NCBI RefSeq assembly: GCF_003633775.1
Contig: NZ_RBIN01000002.1
Coordinates: 1-64,000 of the forward strand
DNA length: 64,000 bases
DNA from: Kushneria sinocarnis
GTDB taxonomy: Bacteria > Pseudomonadota > Gammaproteobacteria > Pseudomonadales > Halomonadaceae
Reading direction: 5' to 3'
The notes under the pieces are model-generated. The model saw nothing but the letters and a program-made list of their open reading frames with translations, was not told where the DNA came from and searched no databases. Of the stretch, positions 36,247 through 43,698 are shown piece after piece. Both the position numbers and the translations under genes were made by a program. The number at the start of each line of letters is the position of its first letter. The first letter of the stretch is position 1.

Positions 36247-37350
36247 TCAGTAGTCGATCACCACCCGCCCTTTCGGGCGCGAACAGCACGACAGGATGTA
36301 TCCCTCGGCCTCGTCGTCCTCGGTGATTCCGCCGTTGTGCTCCATCTCGACCTCGCCTTCGAGCTTCATGACCCGACAGGTGCCGCAGATGCCCATGCCA
36401 CAGGCCTTGGGAATATGGAGACCGAGCTGCGCCGCGGCCGAGTGGATGGTGTCGTTTTCGCCCACCCGGATACTGCGGCCGCTTTCGGCAAACTCGATCG
36501 GAATCAGATCGGCCCGATCGACCTCCTCGGCCTGCGCCTCGGCCGCCTCCGACCACTCCAGCGCATCCTCGCGCACCGACTCCGGCGTGGCACCGAAGGA
36601 CTCCTCGTGGTAGTGCGCCATGTCGAAGCCCTGGCTCTGCAGGATCTTGCGCACGGCGGCCATGTAGGGTTCGGGGCCACAGCAGAAGATTTCGCGTTCA
36701 AGATAGTCCGGAGCAATCAGCTCCAGCAGCTGCTGGGTCAGAAAGCCCCGGTAACCCGCCCAGCTCTGACCGATCTCGCGGCGCTCGCAGACGATGTGCA
36801 GATCGAACTCGGGAATGCGCGACGCCATGTGTTCCAGCTCCCGGGCATAGATCACATCCGCCGGCGTCCGGGCACTGTGCACGAAGGCGATATCGACATT
36901 GGCGTTGGTATCGAAAAACCAGCGGGTCATCGACATCAGCGGCGTGATGCCGACACCGCCGGAGAGGTAGAGCACCTTTTCCGACGGATGATCGATGGCG
37001 TTGAAACTGCCTACCGGCCCATGCACCACCAGGCGATCCCCTTCACCGAGGTTGTCATGCAGCCAGTTCGACACCTCTCCGTCGGGAAGCCGCTTGACGG
37101 TAATCGAAAAGCTGTAGGGCACCGAGGGAGCACTGGAGATGGTGTAGGAGCGCATGATCTGGCGCCCGCCGATCTCGAGTTCGAGCGTCACGAACTGCCC
37201 CGGCTTGAAAAAGAACATTACCGGCTGTTCGGCCATGAAGCAGAAGGTGCGTACATCACGCGTCTCCTGGATGACCTTGACACAGCGCACCTCGTGGCGA
37301 CCGTTGGTCCAGGTCTGGGTGTTGACCGGATTGAGAAACGCTTCGGACAT
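36247..37350 (-). CDS. gbcB: Glycine betaine monooxygenase reductase subunit GbcB
   Basis: GbcB feeds electrons from NAD(P)H to the Rieske oxygenase GbcA. The 367-residue protein has an N-terminal FAD domain with RSYTISSAP (flavin binding), a NAD(P) domain with LSGGVGITPLMSM and CCGPEPYM, and a C-terminal plant-type 2Fe-2S ferredoxin with CGMGICGTCRVMKLEGEVEM and a fourth cysteine in YILSCCSRP. The ATG at 37350 has GGGGAC upstream. It is divergent from gbcA across a 315-bp region, whereas in P. aeruginosa the two genes also neighbour each other. Confidence 0.94.
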   Translation of the reverse strand: MSEAFLNPVNTQTWTNGRHEVRCVKVIQETRDVRTFCFMAEQPVMFFFKPGQFVTLELEIGGRQIMRSYTISSAPSVPYSFSITVKRLPDGEVSNWLHDNLGEGDRLVVHGPVGSFNAIDHPSEKVLYLSGGVGITPLMSMTRWFFDTNANVDIAFVHSARTPADVIYARELEHMASRIPEFDLHIVCERREIGQSWAGYRGFLTQQLLELIAPDYLEREIFCCGPEPYMAAVRKILQSQGFDMAHYHEESFGATPESVREDALEWSEAAEAQAEEVDRADLIPIEFAESGRSIRVGENDTIHSAAAQLGLHIPKACGMGICGTCRVMKLEGEVEMEHNGGITEDDEAEGYILSCCSRPKGRVVIDY

Positions 37351-37665
37351 GGTCGTCCCCCTGCCAGCGCGATAGCGATACGGATGAACCGGCTTCACGT
37401 GACAGCCGGTATGGCAGCATCTCCATACGGGAGATCATGCAAGCGATTGTCGGACCACTCGTTCGCCATGACTTTCCCATTCACGACATGCAGTTAGTCG
37501 TTCCCACCAGCGGGGCCCGGCATGGCCTTCGAAAGCGTCGGTTTCACATCAGATGGCGTCGCGAGCGGACAACCCGCCGGCGGCTTTCCGGCGCAGACTG
37601 GAAGGCACATCGATGCCGATGAGCGCATCACTGTTCTTACTGCCGTGCCATGGGAGGGAGTTACC
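37351..37665. promoter_or_regulatory. Divergent gbcB-gbcA control region (315 bp)
   Basis: No gene is seen between the two starts. Both promoters must lie here. It contains GCCATGAC at 37465-37472 followed after 11 bases by CGACA, an arrangement similar to the soxB upstream site (12-base spacing). This is a candidate site for GbdR, the known activator of these genes in Pseudomonas. Confidence 0.5.
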
Positions 37666-38976
37666 ATGCACTCGCTTGTCCGCCTGCCGGAAGATGATGT
37701 CCGCCAGCAGACCCGTCATGCCGTCCGGGAGATGCTCGGCCGGCGCGATCCGCAGCTGTCACTGGAACAGCCGTTCTACAACGATCAGCGCGTGTTCGAA
37801 CTGGAAATGGAAACCCTGTTCAGGAGCGAGTGGCTGTTCGCCGCCATGGGCTGCGAAATGCCGAAGAAGGGCAACTTCGTGACCCTCGACATCGGCGACA
37901 ACCCGATTGTCATCGTGCGCAGCGGCGATGGCGCGCTGCACGGCTTTCACAATGTCTGTCGTCATCGCAGCTCACGGCTCTGCCTGCATGAGAAGGGCAA
38001 GGTCGCCAAGCTGGTCTGCCCCTATCACCAGTGGACCTATGAACTGGACGGTCGGCTGCTGTTCGCCGGTCAGGACATGGGAGGCGACTTCGATCTGGGC
38101 GCCTATGGCCTGCAGCCGATTCACGTGCGTGAAGCCGGTGGTTTCGTGTTTGTCTGTCTGGCCGACACCCCGCCCCCGATCGAGGACTTCCTGAGCACGC
38201 TCGAGCACTACATGGCCCCCTACGAGATGGACAATGCCCGGGTGGCCGTGCAATCCGACATTGTCGAGGAAGCCAACTGGAAACTGGTGATCGAGAACAA
38301 CCGCGAGTGCTATCACTGCAGCGGTGCCCATCCGGAGCTGCTGGCCTCGCTGCAGGAGTTCGACGATACCGATGATCCACGCGCCAGTGACGCCTACCGG
38401 GATCTGGTCAGGCGCCAGCAGGCGACCTGGGAGGCGTGTGGTGTGCCCTGGCAGCTGACCCGACTGGACCGGCGCAACCGTCTTACCCGCACCCCGCTGA
38501 CCGAGGGCATCGTGTCGATGACCATGGATGGCAAGGTCGGCTGCCGGAAGCTGATGGGGCAGCTCACCACGCCGGATCTCGGCTCGCTGCGCATCCTGCA
38601 TCTGCCCAACTCGTGGAACCACTGCCTCGGCGATCACCTGATCACCTTCCGCGTGCTGCCGCTGGGCCCCCAGCGCACCCTGGTCACGACCAAATGGATC
38701 GTGCGCGGTGATGCCGTGGAAGGGGTCGACTATGATCCGGCGCGGCTGCGGGAGGTCTGGGATGCCACCAATGATCAGGACCGGCGTCTGGCCGAAGAGA
38801 ATCAGCGCGGCATCAACTCCATGGCCTACCGCCCCGGACCCTATTCACCGACCTATGAATTCGGCGTGATCGACTTTCTGCAGTGGTATGGCGAGCGCAT
38901 GCTCACCCATCTGGCAACCGAAGAAGCGGACGACCCCGTCACGGAGGAACCGGCCCTGTCGCTGGCGCGGGGCTGA
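37666..38976 (+). CDS. gbcA: Glycine betaine monooxygenase, Rieske oxygenase subunit GbcA
   Basis: GbcA oxidatively demethylates glycine betaine to dimethylglycine, releasing formaldehyde. The 436-residue protein has a Rieske 2Fe-2S site (CRHRSSRLC to CPYHQWTYE, i.e. C-x-H and C-x2-H) near residues 96-117 and a mononuclear iron site in NNRECYHCSGAHPEL with a downstream acidic ligand. TTKWIVRGDAVEGVDYD and the FGVIDFLQWYGERM C terminus are typical of this subgroup. GGGAGGGAG precedes ATG 37666; longer frames from 37522 lack similarity. It is followed by a strong hairpin. Confidence 0.95.
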   Translation: MHSLVRLPEDDVRQQTRHAVREMLGRRDPQLSLEQPFYNDQRVFELEMETLFRSEWLFAAMGCEMPKKGNFVTLDIGDNPIVIVRSGDGALHGFHNVCRHRSSRLCLHEKGKVAKLVCPYHQWTYELDGRLLFAGQDMGGDFDLGAYGLQPIHVREAGGFVFVCLADTPPPIEDFLSTLEHYMAPYEMDNARVAVQSDIVEEANWKLVIENNRECYHCSGAHPELLASLQEFDDTDDPRASDAYRDLVRRQQATWEACGVPWQLTRLDRRNRLTRTPLTEGIVSMTMDGKVGCRKLMGQLTTPDLGSLRILHLPNSWNHCLGDHLITFRVLPLGPQRTLVTTKWIVRGDAVEGVDYDPARLREVWDATNDQDRRLAEENQRGINSMAYRPGPYSPTYEFGVIDFLQWYGERMLTHLATEEADDPVTEEPALSLARG

Positions 38977-39014
38977 TGGCGGCGCCGGCGGGCGACAGGC
39001 CGCCGGCTCACAAA

Positions 39015-39045
39015 AGCGCCCCGGTCGTCGTGACCGGGGCGCTTC
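39015..39045 (+). terminator. Terminator after gbcA
   Basis: A perfect 13-bp stem (AAGCGCCCCGGTC and complement, loop GTCGT) starts 39 bp after the gbcA stop and is followed by CGTGTC. It also lies just past the end of the convergent small gene, so it may serve both. Confidence 0.75.
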
Positions 39046-39068
39046 GTGTCATTCGGTCATGACCGGCC

Positions 39069-39326
39069 TCAGCCGTGCTCGGGGGAGACCTCGAGTGCCG
39101 GCAGCAGATGGGTCCGGATGGCCTCGTGCACACTGGGCAGCAGAATATCACGCTTGCCCATCAGTTCACGGACCAGTGCCTCCAGCCCCTCAACCCCCCG
39201 GGCGCGATGACAGCGGGCTGCCAGTCGTGCCGCACACTCCGGTGAGGCCTGCGCATGGATCTCGATGCCCAGCGCACTCAGACGTTCACGAAAATCGGTC
39301 TGATCAATGAGTTCGACGATCATCAT
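39069..39326 (-). CDS. Small hypothetical protein
   Basis: The 85-residue product, starting MMIVELIDQTDFRERLSALG, is charged and probably helical, with HAQASPECAARLAARCHRAR and a Leu/Glu-rich end; no membrane segment or signal peptide is seen. No family is recognised. GGAGGG 6 bases upstream supports the start at 39326 rather than the longer frame to 39554, whose N-terminal part looks non-coding. It is isolated, convergent with gbcA. Confidence 0.55.
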   Translation of the reverse strand: MMIVELIDQTDFRERLSALGIEIHAQASPECAARLAARCHRARGVEGLEALVRELMGKRDILLPSVHEAIRTHLLPALEVSPEHG

Positions 39327-39568
39327 GGCAGGCCCTCCAGCATGGCGGGGATGGGGGTCTCGCACCGGCGGGGTGCGGATTATCTTGTCCTGCCAGGATA
39401 ACGGGCTTTCATCACCGCCACAATCGCCTGACAGGATGATGACGCTGGCGGACAGTTCACCGTCGCAACCGGTGGCTGGCGACCCTTTTTCGAAGTGTTC
39501 AAAAGCTTCGAGCGCACTACGCTGAAAGCACGTCACTGATACGCCATGCCTCAATTCCGGAGTCTCTC

Positions 39569-40102
39569 ATGCAGCCAGTCGGACACGTCCTCGTTGTCGG
39601 CATTCTTACCTATGTCGCGCTCATCGTGGTGCTGCGCCTGTCGGGCAAGCGCACCCTGTCGAAATGGAACGCCTTCGATTTCATCGTTACCATCGCACTC
39701 GGCTCGGTGCTGGCCACCGCCCTGATGTCCACGCGCGTCAGCCTGCTGCAGAGTATCGTGGCACTGGTGGTGCTGGTATTGCTGCAGTTCGCCATCACCT
39801 TTACCTCGGTACGCTCTCCGGTGATGCGCCGTCTGATCAAGGCCGAACCCGCCCTGCTGCTCGAGGCCGGCGGGTATCGGCATGATGTCATGCACCGCGA
39901 GCGGGTAGTCGAAGCCGAGATCCGGGCCGCCATTCGCGAAAAGGGCATCGCCGATGTCGAGAGCGTGGCCGCCGTGGTACTGGAAACCGATGGCAGTTTC
40001 AGCGTGATCCCCCGACCCGGCACTACCCACTCCGCGCTGAATGACGTGCATCCCGCTCCTGCACTGAAGGAGGCAGAAGAGCCGACTCACCGGGCAAACT
40101 GA
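39569..40102 (+). CDS. DUF421 (YetF-type) membrane protein
   Basis: The 177-residue protein has three N-terminal membrane segments (HVLVVGILTYVALIVVLRL, FDFIVTIALGSVLATALM, LLQSIVALVVLVLLQFAIT) and a cytoplasmic domain with the DUF421 signature: RLSGKRTLSKWNAFDFIV, then EPALLLEAG and EAEIRAAIREKGIADVE SVAAVVLETDGSFSVI in two parts. Related YetF/YdfS proteins are of uncertain function. The C terminus is an unstructured Pro/Glu-rich tail. It may be co-transcribed with the downstream peptidase gene 81 bp away. Confidence 0.85.
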   Translation: MQPVGHVLVVGILTYVALIVVLRLSGKRTLSKWNAFDFIVTIALGSVLATALMSTRVSLLQSIVALVVLVLLQFAITFTSVRSPVMRRLIKAEPALLLEAGGYRHDVMHRERVVEAEIRAAIREKGIADVESVAAVVLETDGSFSVIPRPGTTHSALNDVHPAPALKEAEEPTHRAN

Positions 40103-40183
40103 CGGCGCAAACGGCCTCTGCTTGCCCCATTGCTCATCCGTTGCACCGCTAGACTGGGCCTCAGTGCCCTGCCGGAAATCGCC

Positions 40184-40828
40184 ATGCGCGGACTGCTGCA
40201 ATCGCTACTGTTACTGTCGGCCTGCCGGTGGACCGCTCCTGCGGGTGGTCTGCTGCTTGTCGCGCTCCTGGCGGTTGCAGCGCCGGCAGCGGCCTTTACC
40301 TTCTGGGACGATGACAGCGCCTCGGCAATCACCCTGAGCCGCCGCGACTTCGTCGCCGAAGCGGCCAGGCGCTCGGGGCTGGAACAGCTGGCCTATGTCA
40401 ATCGGGTGATCAACAACGCTGCCCGTCAGACGCCCGATCGCCGCGACGAGTGGAAGGGCTTCGATCGGTTGACCCGCGACAACGCCGGCGACTGCGAGGA
40501 TTTTGCGCTGGCCAAGTATCAGATCCTGCTTCAGGCCGGCATGGCCGCCGACCGGCTCGATCTGATGGCTGCCCGCGATCGCCTGACCCCGAGCTATCAC
40601 GCCGTGCTGCGTTACCGCCGCGATGACGGCAGCCATCTGATCCTCGACAATCTGACCCCGCTGATTCTGCCCGCCAGCGCACGCAGCGACCTGACCCCCA
40701 TCGTGACCTTCGATCAGCAGCATGCCGCGCGCTATCGCAAGGGCACCTTCGAGGCCGTCGATCCGAGCCGGGTCGTGCTGGGAGATGCCAGACTCAGCGA
40801 GCGCATGCAGCGGCTGCTGGACTACTGA
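40184..40828 (+). CDS. LapG-like transglutaminase-type cysteine peptidase (BTLCP)
   Basis: The 214-residue protein has a signal peptide or membrane anchor (residues ~12-38, AGGLLLVALLAVAAPAAAF) and a BTLCP domain. The catalytic cysteine lies in NAGDCEDFALAKYQIL, the histidine in SYHAVLRY and the aspartate in LILDNLTP. In Pseudomonas and Legionella LapG cleaves the surface adhesin LapA under control of the c-di-GMP receptor LapD. Neither lapD nor an adhesin is nearby, so it may be a homologue with another target. The start at 40184 is preferred for its hydrophobic leader. Confidence 0.78.
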   Translation: MRGLLQSLLLLSACRWTAPAGGLLLVALLAVAAPAAAFTFWDDDSASAITLSRRDFVAEAARRSGLEQLAYVNRVINNAARQTPDRRDEWKGFDRLTRDNAGDCEDFALAKYQILLQAGMAADRLDLMAARDRLTPSYHAVLRYRRDDGSHLILDNLTPLILPASARSDLTPIVTFDQQHAARYRKGTFEAVDPSRVVLGDARLSERMQRLLDY

Positions 40829-40848
40829 GTCCGACCGCCCGTGGCGGG

Positions 40849-41448
40849 TCAGGCGGCCAGCGCCTCGCTCAGGTAGTCACGCAGCGAGGCGTTGCGGAAC
40901 TGCGCCTTCAGATACCACAGCTGCCGCGGTGTCATGTGGCGCGGCCGGGTCATGTAAAGCACTTCGGCCATGGTCGGCACGAACGGCTTGAGCAGCAGCG
41001 CCATTCCGGCCTCCTCGGGGGTTCGACTGCCCTTGAGGCTATTGCAGCGCTGGCAGCAGGCCACGGCATTGAGCATGGAGAGCCGCCCCCCGCGGGAACG
41101 CGGCAGGATATGATCGATGGTCAGTGCCTGGCGGGTGAGCAGATCGCCGCAATAGGCACAGCGCAGCCCCTCGCGGTACTTGCACAGCATTCGGTTGAAG
41201 CCGGTATGCTCGAAGGCGAGCATGGCGTGAGTGGGAGGCGCCACCCCCATCACCTCGGGAATGTCGATATAGGACTGGCAGCCGGTCAGCGAGCTGGTGC
41301 CGCCATGCAGACGGTGCGCGCCCTCGCCGTCCGACCACACCAGACCACCCTCCGAGGGCCGGGTCATCAGTACGGCAGCCTCTTCGAGCGTCAGCCAGTC
41401 GATCGGAATACCGGAAGCGTGCAGACGTAACACCATGGGTTGGCGCAT
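40849..41448 (-). CDS. HNH endonuclease family protein
   Basis: The 199-residue protein contains an HNH domain near its centre: zinc-type CAYCG, then LTIDHILPRSRGG and LNAVACCQRCNSLKGSRTPEE, which supplies the H-N-H residues and the second CxxC. The N-terminal part (LHASGIPIDWLTLEEAAVLM) is a conserved extension of a common proteobacterial HNH group of unknown role. It has GGGAG 6 bases before ATG 41448. It converges with the LapG-like gene; the two stops are 20 bp apart. There is no evidence that it belongs to a restriction system. Confidence 0.85.
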   Translation of the reverse strand: MRQPMVLRLHASGIPIDWLTLEEAAVLMTRPSEGGLVWSDGEGAHRLHGGTSSLTGCQSYIDIPEVMGVAPPTHAMLAFEHTGFNRMLCKYREGLRCAYCGDLLTRQALTIDHILPRSRGGRLSMLNAVACCQRCNSLKGSRTPEEAGMALLLKPFVPTMAEVLYMTRPRHMTPRQLWYLKAQFRNASLRDYLSEALAA

Positions 41449-41585
41449 TGGAACTCCCCATGTCAGCAAGCGGTGCTGAAACGATGCTATACCAGCGTGT
41501 CCCTTTGGTGACAAGTCTGCCCGCCAACTTCCCTTTCCGGATCAACGCCCCGGATGGCGCCTGATGGCGGCCATTCGACGGAGCG

Positions 41586-41604
41586 CGGCCCGCTCGCCGG
41601 GCCG
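41586..41604 (-). terminator. GC-rich hairpin after etfB
   Basis: CGGCCCG / CGGGCCG with a 5-base loop lies about 18 bp after the etfB stop on the minus strand. It lacks a T tract, and may be a weak or rho-assisted terminator. Confidence 0.35.
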
Positions 41605-41621
41605 GCCGCCCGAACCGCGGC

Positions 41622-42440
41622 TCACTGCAGCACGCGCTCGCTTTCCAGATAGCGGATCAGCTCATCGGCCGCCGCCTCGGGATCCAGATCGCTCAGCACG
41701 CGACCGCCACCGCCGCCGCCGGTCGAGGCCGCCGCACGCATGCGCTCGCGCGCGGAACCGCCCTTGACCACCTTCAGCCGCTTCGGGCGTACCCGGGCCG
41801 GTTCGAATCGCCACTGACCACGCGGTTCATCGAGCGCCACCCCGGCACTCTCCTGCGGCTCGATGACCCGGATCTGCCCGCGACGTGCCGGACCATGGGC
41901 GCTCTGACGCGGCGCCGGCGCAGCCCGATCCACGGTCGCGATACAGGGCAGACGCACGCTCAACCGGCGCCGCTGCCCCTGCGGCAGGGCCTGCAGGATG
42001 GTGGCACTCTCACTGTCACAGTGCTCGATGGCCGCCACGCCGGCCACCAGGTTCCAGCCCAGCCGTTCGGCCAGCAGATAGGGCAGCAGCCCCGACCCCT
42101 CGCCGATTTCCGAGCGCATGCCGGTCAGGACCAGCGAAGCGCCCGCATGGCGCAGCTGTTCGGCCAGCAGTGACGTGGCGTCCGACTCCGCCGGCATGCT
42201 CAGCAGGTCCAGCCGACCGACCCGCCCCACGCTCGGCAGGCCCGGCACCTCGTGAAACATGCCCAGATAGTAGCGCAGCGAGGCATCCGCCGGATCGCCG
42301 GCGTGCAGCAGCGTCACCCCCTCGCCCGCCAGTGCCAGCGCCATCTCCACCGCCCGGGCATCCTCCCGGGCCGCGCCCGAGCGCCCGGAGACCGGATGGC
42401 GCCCGCTGGACACCAGTACGCGTACCTCAGGCGACGTCAT
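41622..42440 (-). CDS. etfB: Electron transfer flavoprotein beta subunit (DgcAB-linked)
   Basis: The 272-residue protein is an ETF beta subunit: GMRSEIGEGSGLLPYLLAER is the adenine-nucleotide-binding signature and the Rossmann-like N-terminal domain opens VRVLVSSGRHPVSG. The C-terminal tail ends with a Gly-rich loop. It shares AMP and FAD binding with etfA, whose stop it overlaps by 14 bp. In P. aeruginosa the same gene pair lies next to dgcAB and accepts electrons from dimethylglycine demethylation. The start at 42440 has AGGAG 7 bases upstream. Confidence 0.93.
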   Translation of the reverse strand: MTSPEVRVLVSSGRHPVSGRSGAAREDARAVEMALALAGEGVTLLHAGDPADASLRYYLGMFHEVPGLPSVGRVGRLDLLSMPAESDATSLLAEQLRHAGASLVLTGMRSEIGEGSGLLPYLLAERLGWNLVAGVAAIEHCDSESATILQALPQGQRRRLSVRLPCIATVDRAAPAPRQSAHGPARRGQIRVIEPQESAGVALDEPRGQWRFEPARVRPKRLKVVKGGSARERMRAAASTGGGGGGRVLSDLDPEAAADELIRYLESERVLQ

Positions 42441-43698
42441 GGCGATACTCCTCATGCTGGCGCGCTTCGAGTCGGGCGGCTACCGCTGCCAGGATCGCAT
42501 CGCCGTTGCCGATCAGTGCCAGATCGGCGCGCCTGACCATGTCACAGCCGGGGTCACTGTTGATCGCCACGACCCGCTGACAGTGCTCGATCCCCTGCAG
42601 GTGCTGGACCGCACCGGAGATGCCCACGGCGATATAGCAGCCGGCCGTGACAAAGGTCCCCGTGGCGCCCACCTGACGCGCCCGCGGCATGTAGCCGTCA
42701 TCGACCGCCACCCGGGAGGCTCCTTCGGCCGCCCCCAGCAGGCGGGCGGTTTCGTGAAAGCCCGGCCAGTCGCCGATCCCCCGGCCACCGGCCAGAATGA
42801 AGGGGGCCTGGTCGAGGGCAATGCACGACGGATCGACGGCCACGCGACCGTGATCGGTGACCCGCCGGATCGACGGCACCGGCGCGGTGTCCAGCGTGAT
42901 CGGACGCGCTTCGTGGCGGGTCTCGCTGACCGGCTCGGCACACTCCGCCAGTGCCAGCACCACCTGCGGCAGCGGCCGATGGATATCCCGATGCTCACCA
43001 CCACCCCGGCAGATGCAGTGATCCCCGTCGACCTGCCAGACCCGGGCTGCCGCGCGCGCCTCCTCGCTGCCCGGCTGAAGCCCGGCCAGCCGTACCGCCA
43101 GCCGCCGCCCCAGGTCACTGCCGACAGCCGGACCATCCGGTAGCAGCCAGTGCCGGGGCGACCAGCTGCGTGCCACGGTTTCCAGTGCCGTCAGCCGGGT
43201 CTCCGGGCTGTAGCCGGCATAGCTGTCATCATCCAACGCCAGCCAGCGATCGGCACCGGCATCGGCCAGCTCGGGGGCATTGTGATCGAAGGTGATCGCC
43301 ACTACCGCACCGGAGCTGGCCGGATCGCGGTCGGCAAGCTGGCGCGCCAGGCCGAACAGGTCACGATCGTGCGAGGAGAGCCGCCCTTCCGGACACTCGG
43401 GCACCACGGCCACCAGAAAGTCCGGCGACTCGAGGGTTACCTGACGGCGCTGCTCGTGACTCTCGTCGTTGACGCTGCGCAGTGACGGCCCGCCGGTAAC
43501 CGTGGCGCCGCTGCGATCGAGCCGCCTGAGACCGTTCGGGCCGATCGCGGCCACCGTGTGGGGGTTGCGTCGCATGACCCCGTTCGGCCCCATCCAGCGC
43601 GCAGCCGGCTGACAGAACTCGTGATGGCGGGGATGCAGCCGATTGCGCCGGATCCGCTCGGCACGCGGATCCCGGCGTACGATGATGCCACTGCTCAT
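42427..43698 (-). CDS. etfA: Electron transfer flavoprotein alpha subunit (DgcAB-linked)
   Basis: EtfA binds FAD and carries electrons from dimethylglycine demethylation toward the respiratory chain. The 423-residue protein has a long arginine-rich N-terminal extension (about 1-110) before the ETF domain, then the C-terminal FAD signature LAGGRGIGDWPGFHETARLL, GATGTFVTAGCYIAVGISGA, and DPGCDMVRRADLALIGNG. The start overlaps the dgcB stop by 4 bp, and the end overlaps etfB by 14 bp, so dgcB-etfA-etfB are translationally coupled. The N-terminal extension resembles that of the Pseudomonas orthologue but its role is unknown. Confidence 0.92.
   Translation of the reverse strand: MSSGIIVRRDPRAERIRRNRLHPRHHEFCQPAARWMGPNGVMRRNPHTVAAIGPNGLRRLDRSGATVTGGPSLRSVNDESHEQRRQVTLESPDFLVAVVPECPEGRLSSHDRDLFGLARQLADRDPASSGAVVAITFDHNAPELADAGADRWLALDDDSYAGYSPETRLTALETVARSWSPRHWLLPDGPAVGSDLGRRLAVRLAGLQPGSEEARAAARVWQVDGDHCICRGGGEHRDIHRPLPQVVLALAECAEPVSETRHEARPITLDTAPVPSIRRVTDHGRVAVDPSCIALDQAPFILAGGRGIGDWPGFHETARLLGAAEGASRVAVDDGYMPRARQVGATGTFVTAGCYIAVGISGAVQHLQGIEHCQRVVAINSDPGCDMVRRADLALIGNGDAILAAVAARLEARQHEEYRHDVA

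Noticed and set aside
39327-39554. N-terminal extension of the small hypothetical gene
   Set aside because: The sequence looks like non-coding translation, and a good ribosome-binding site lies just before 39326.
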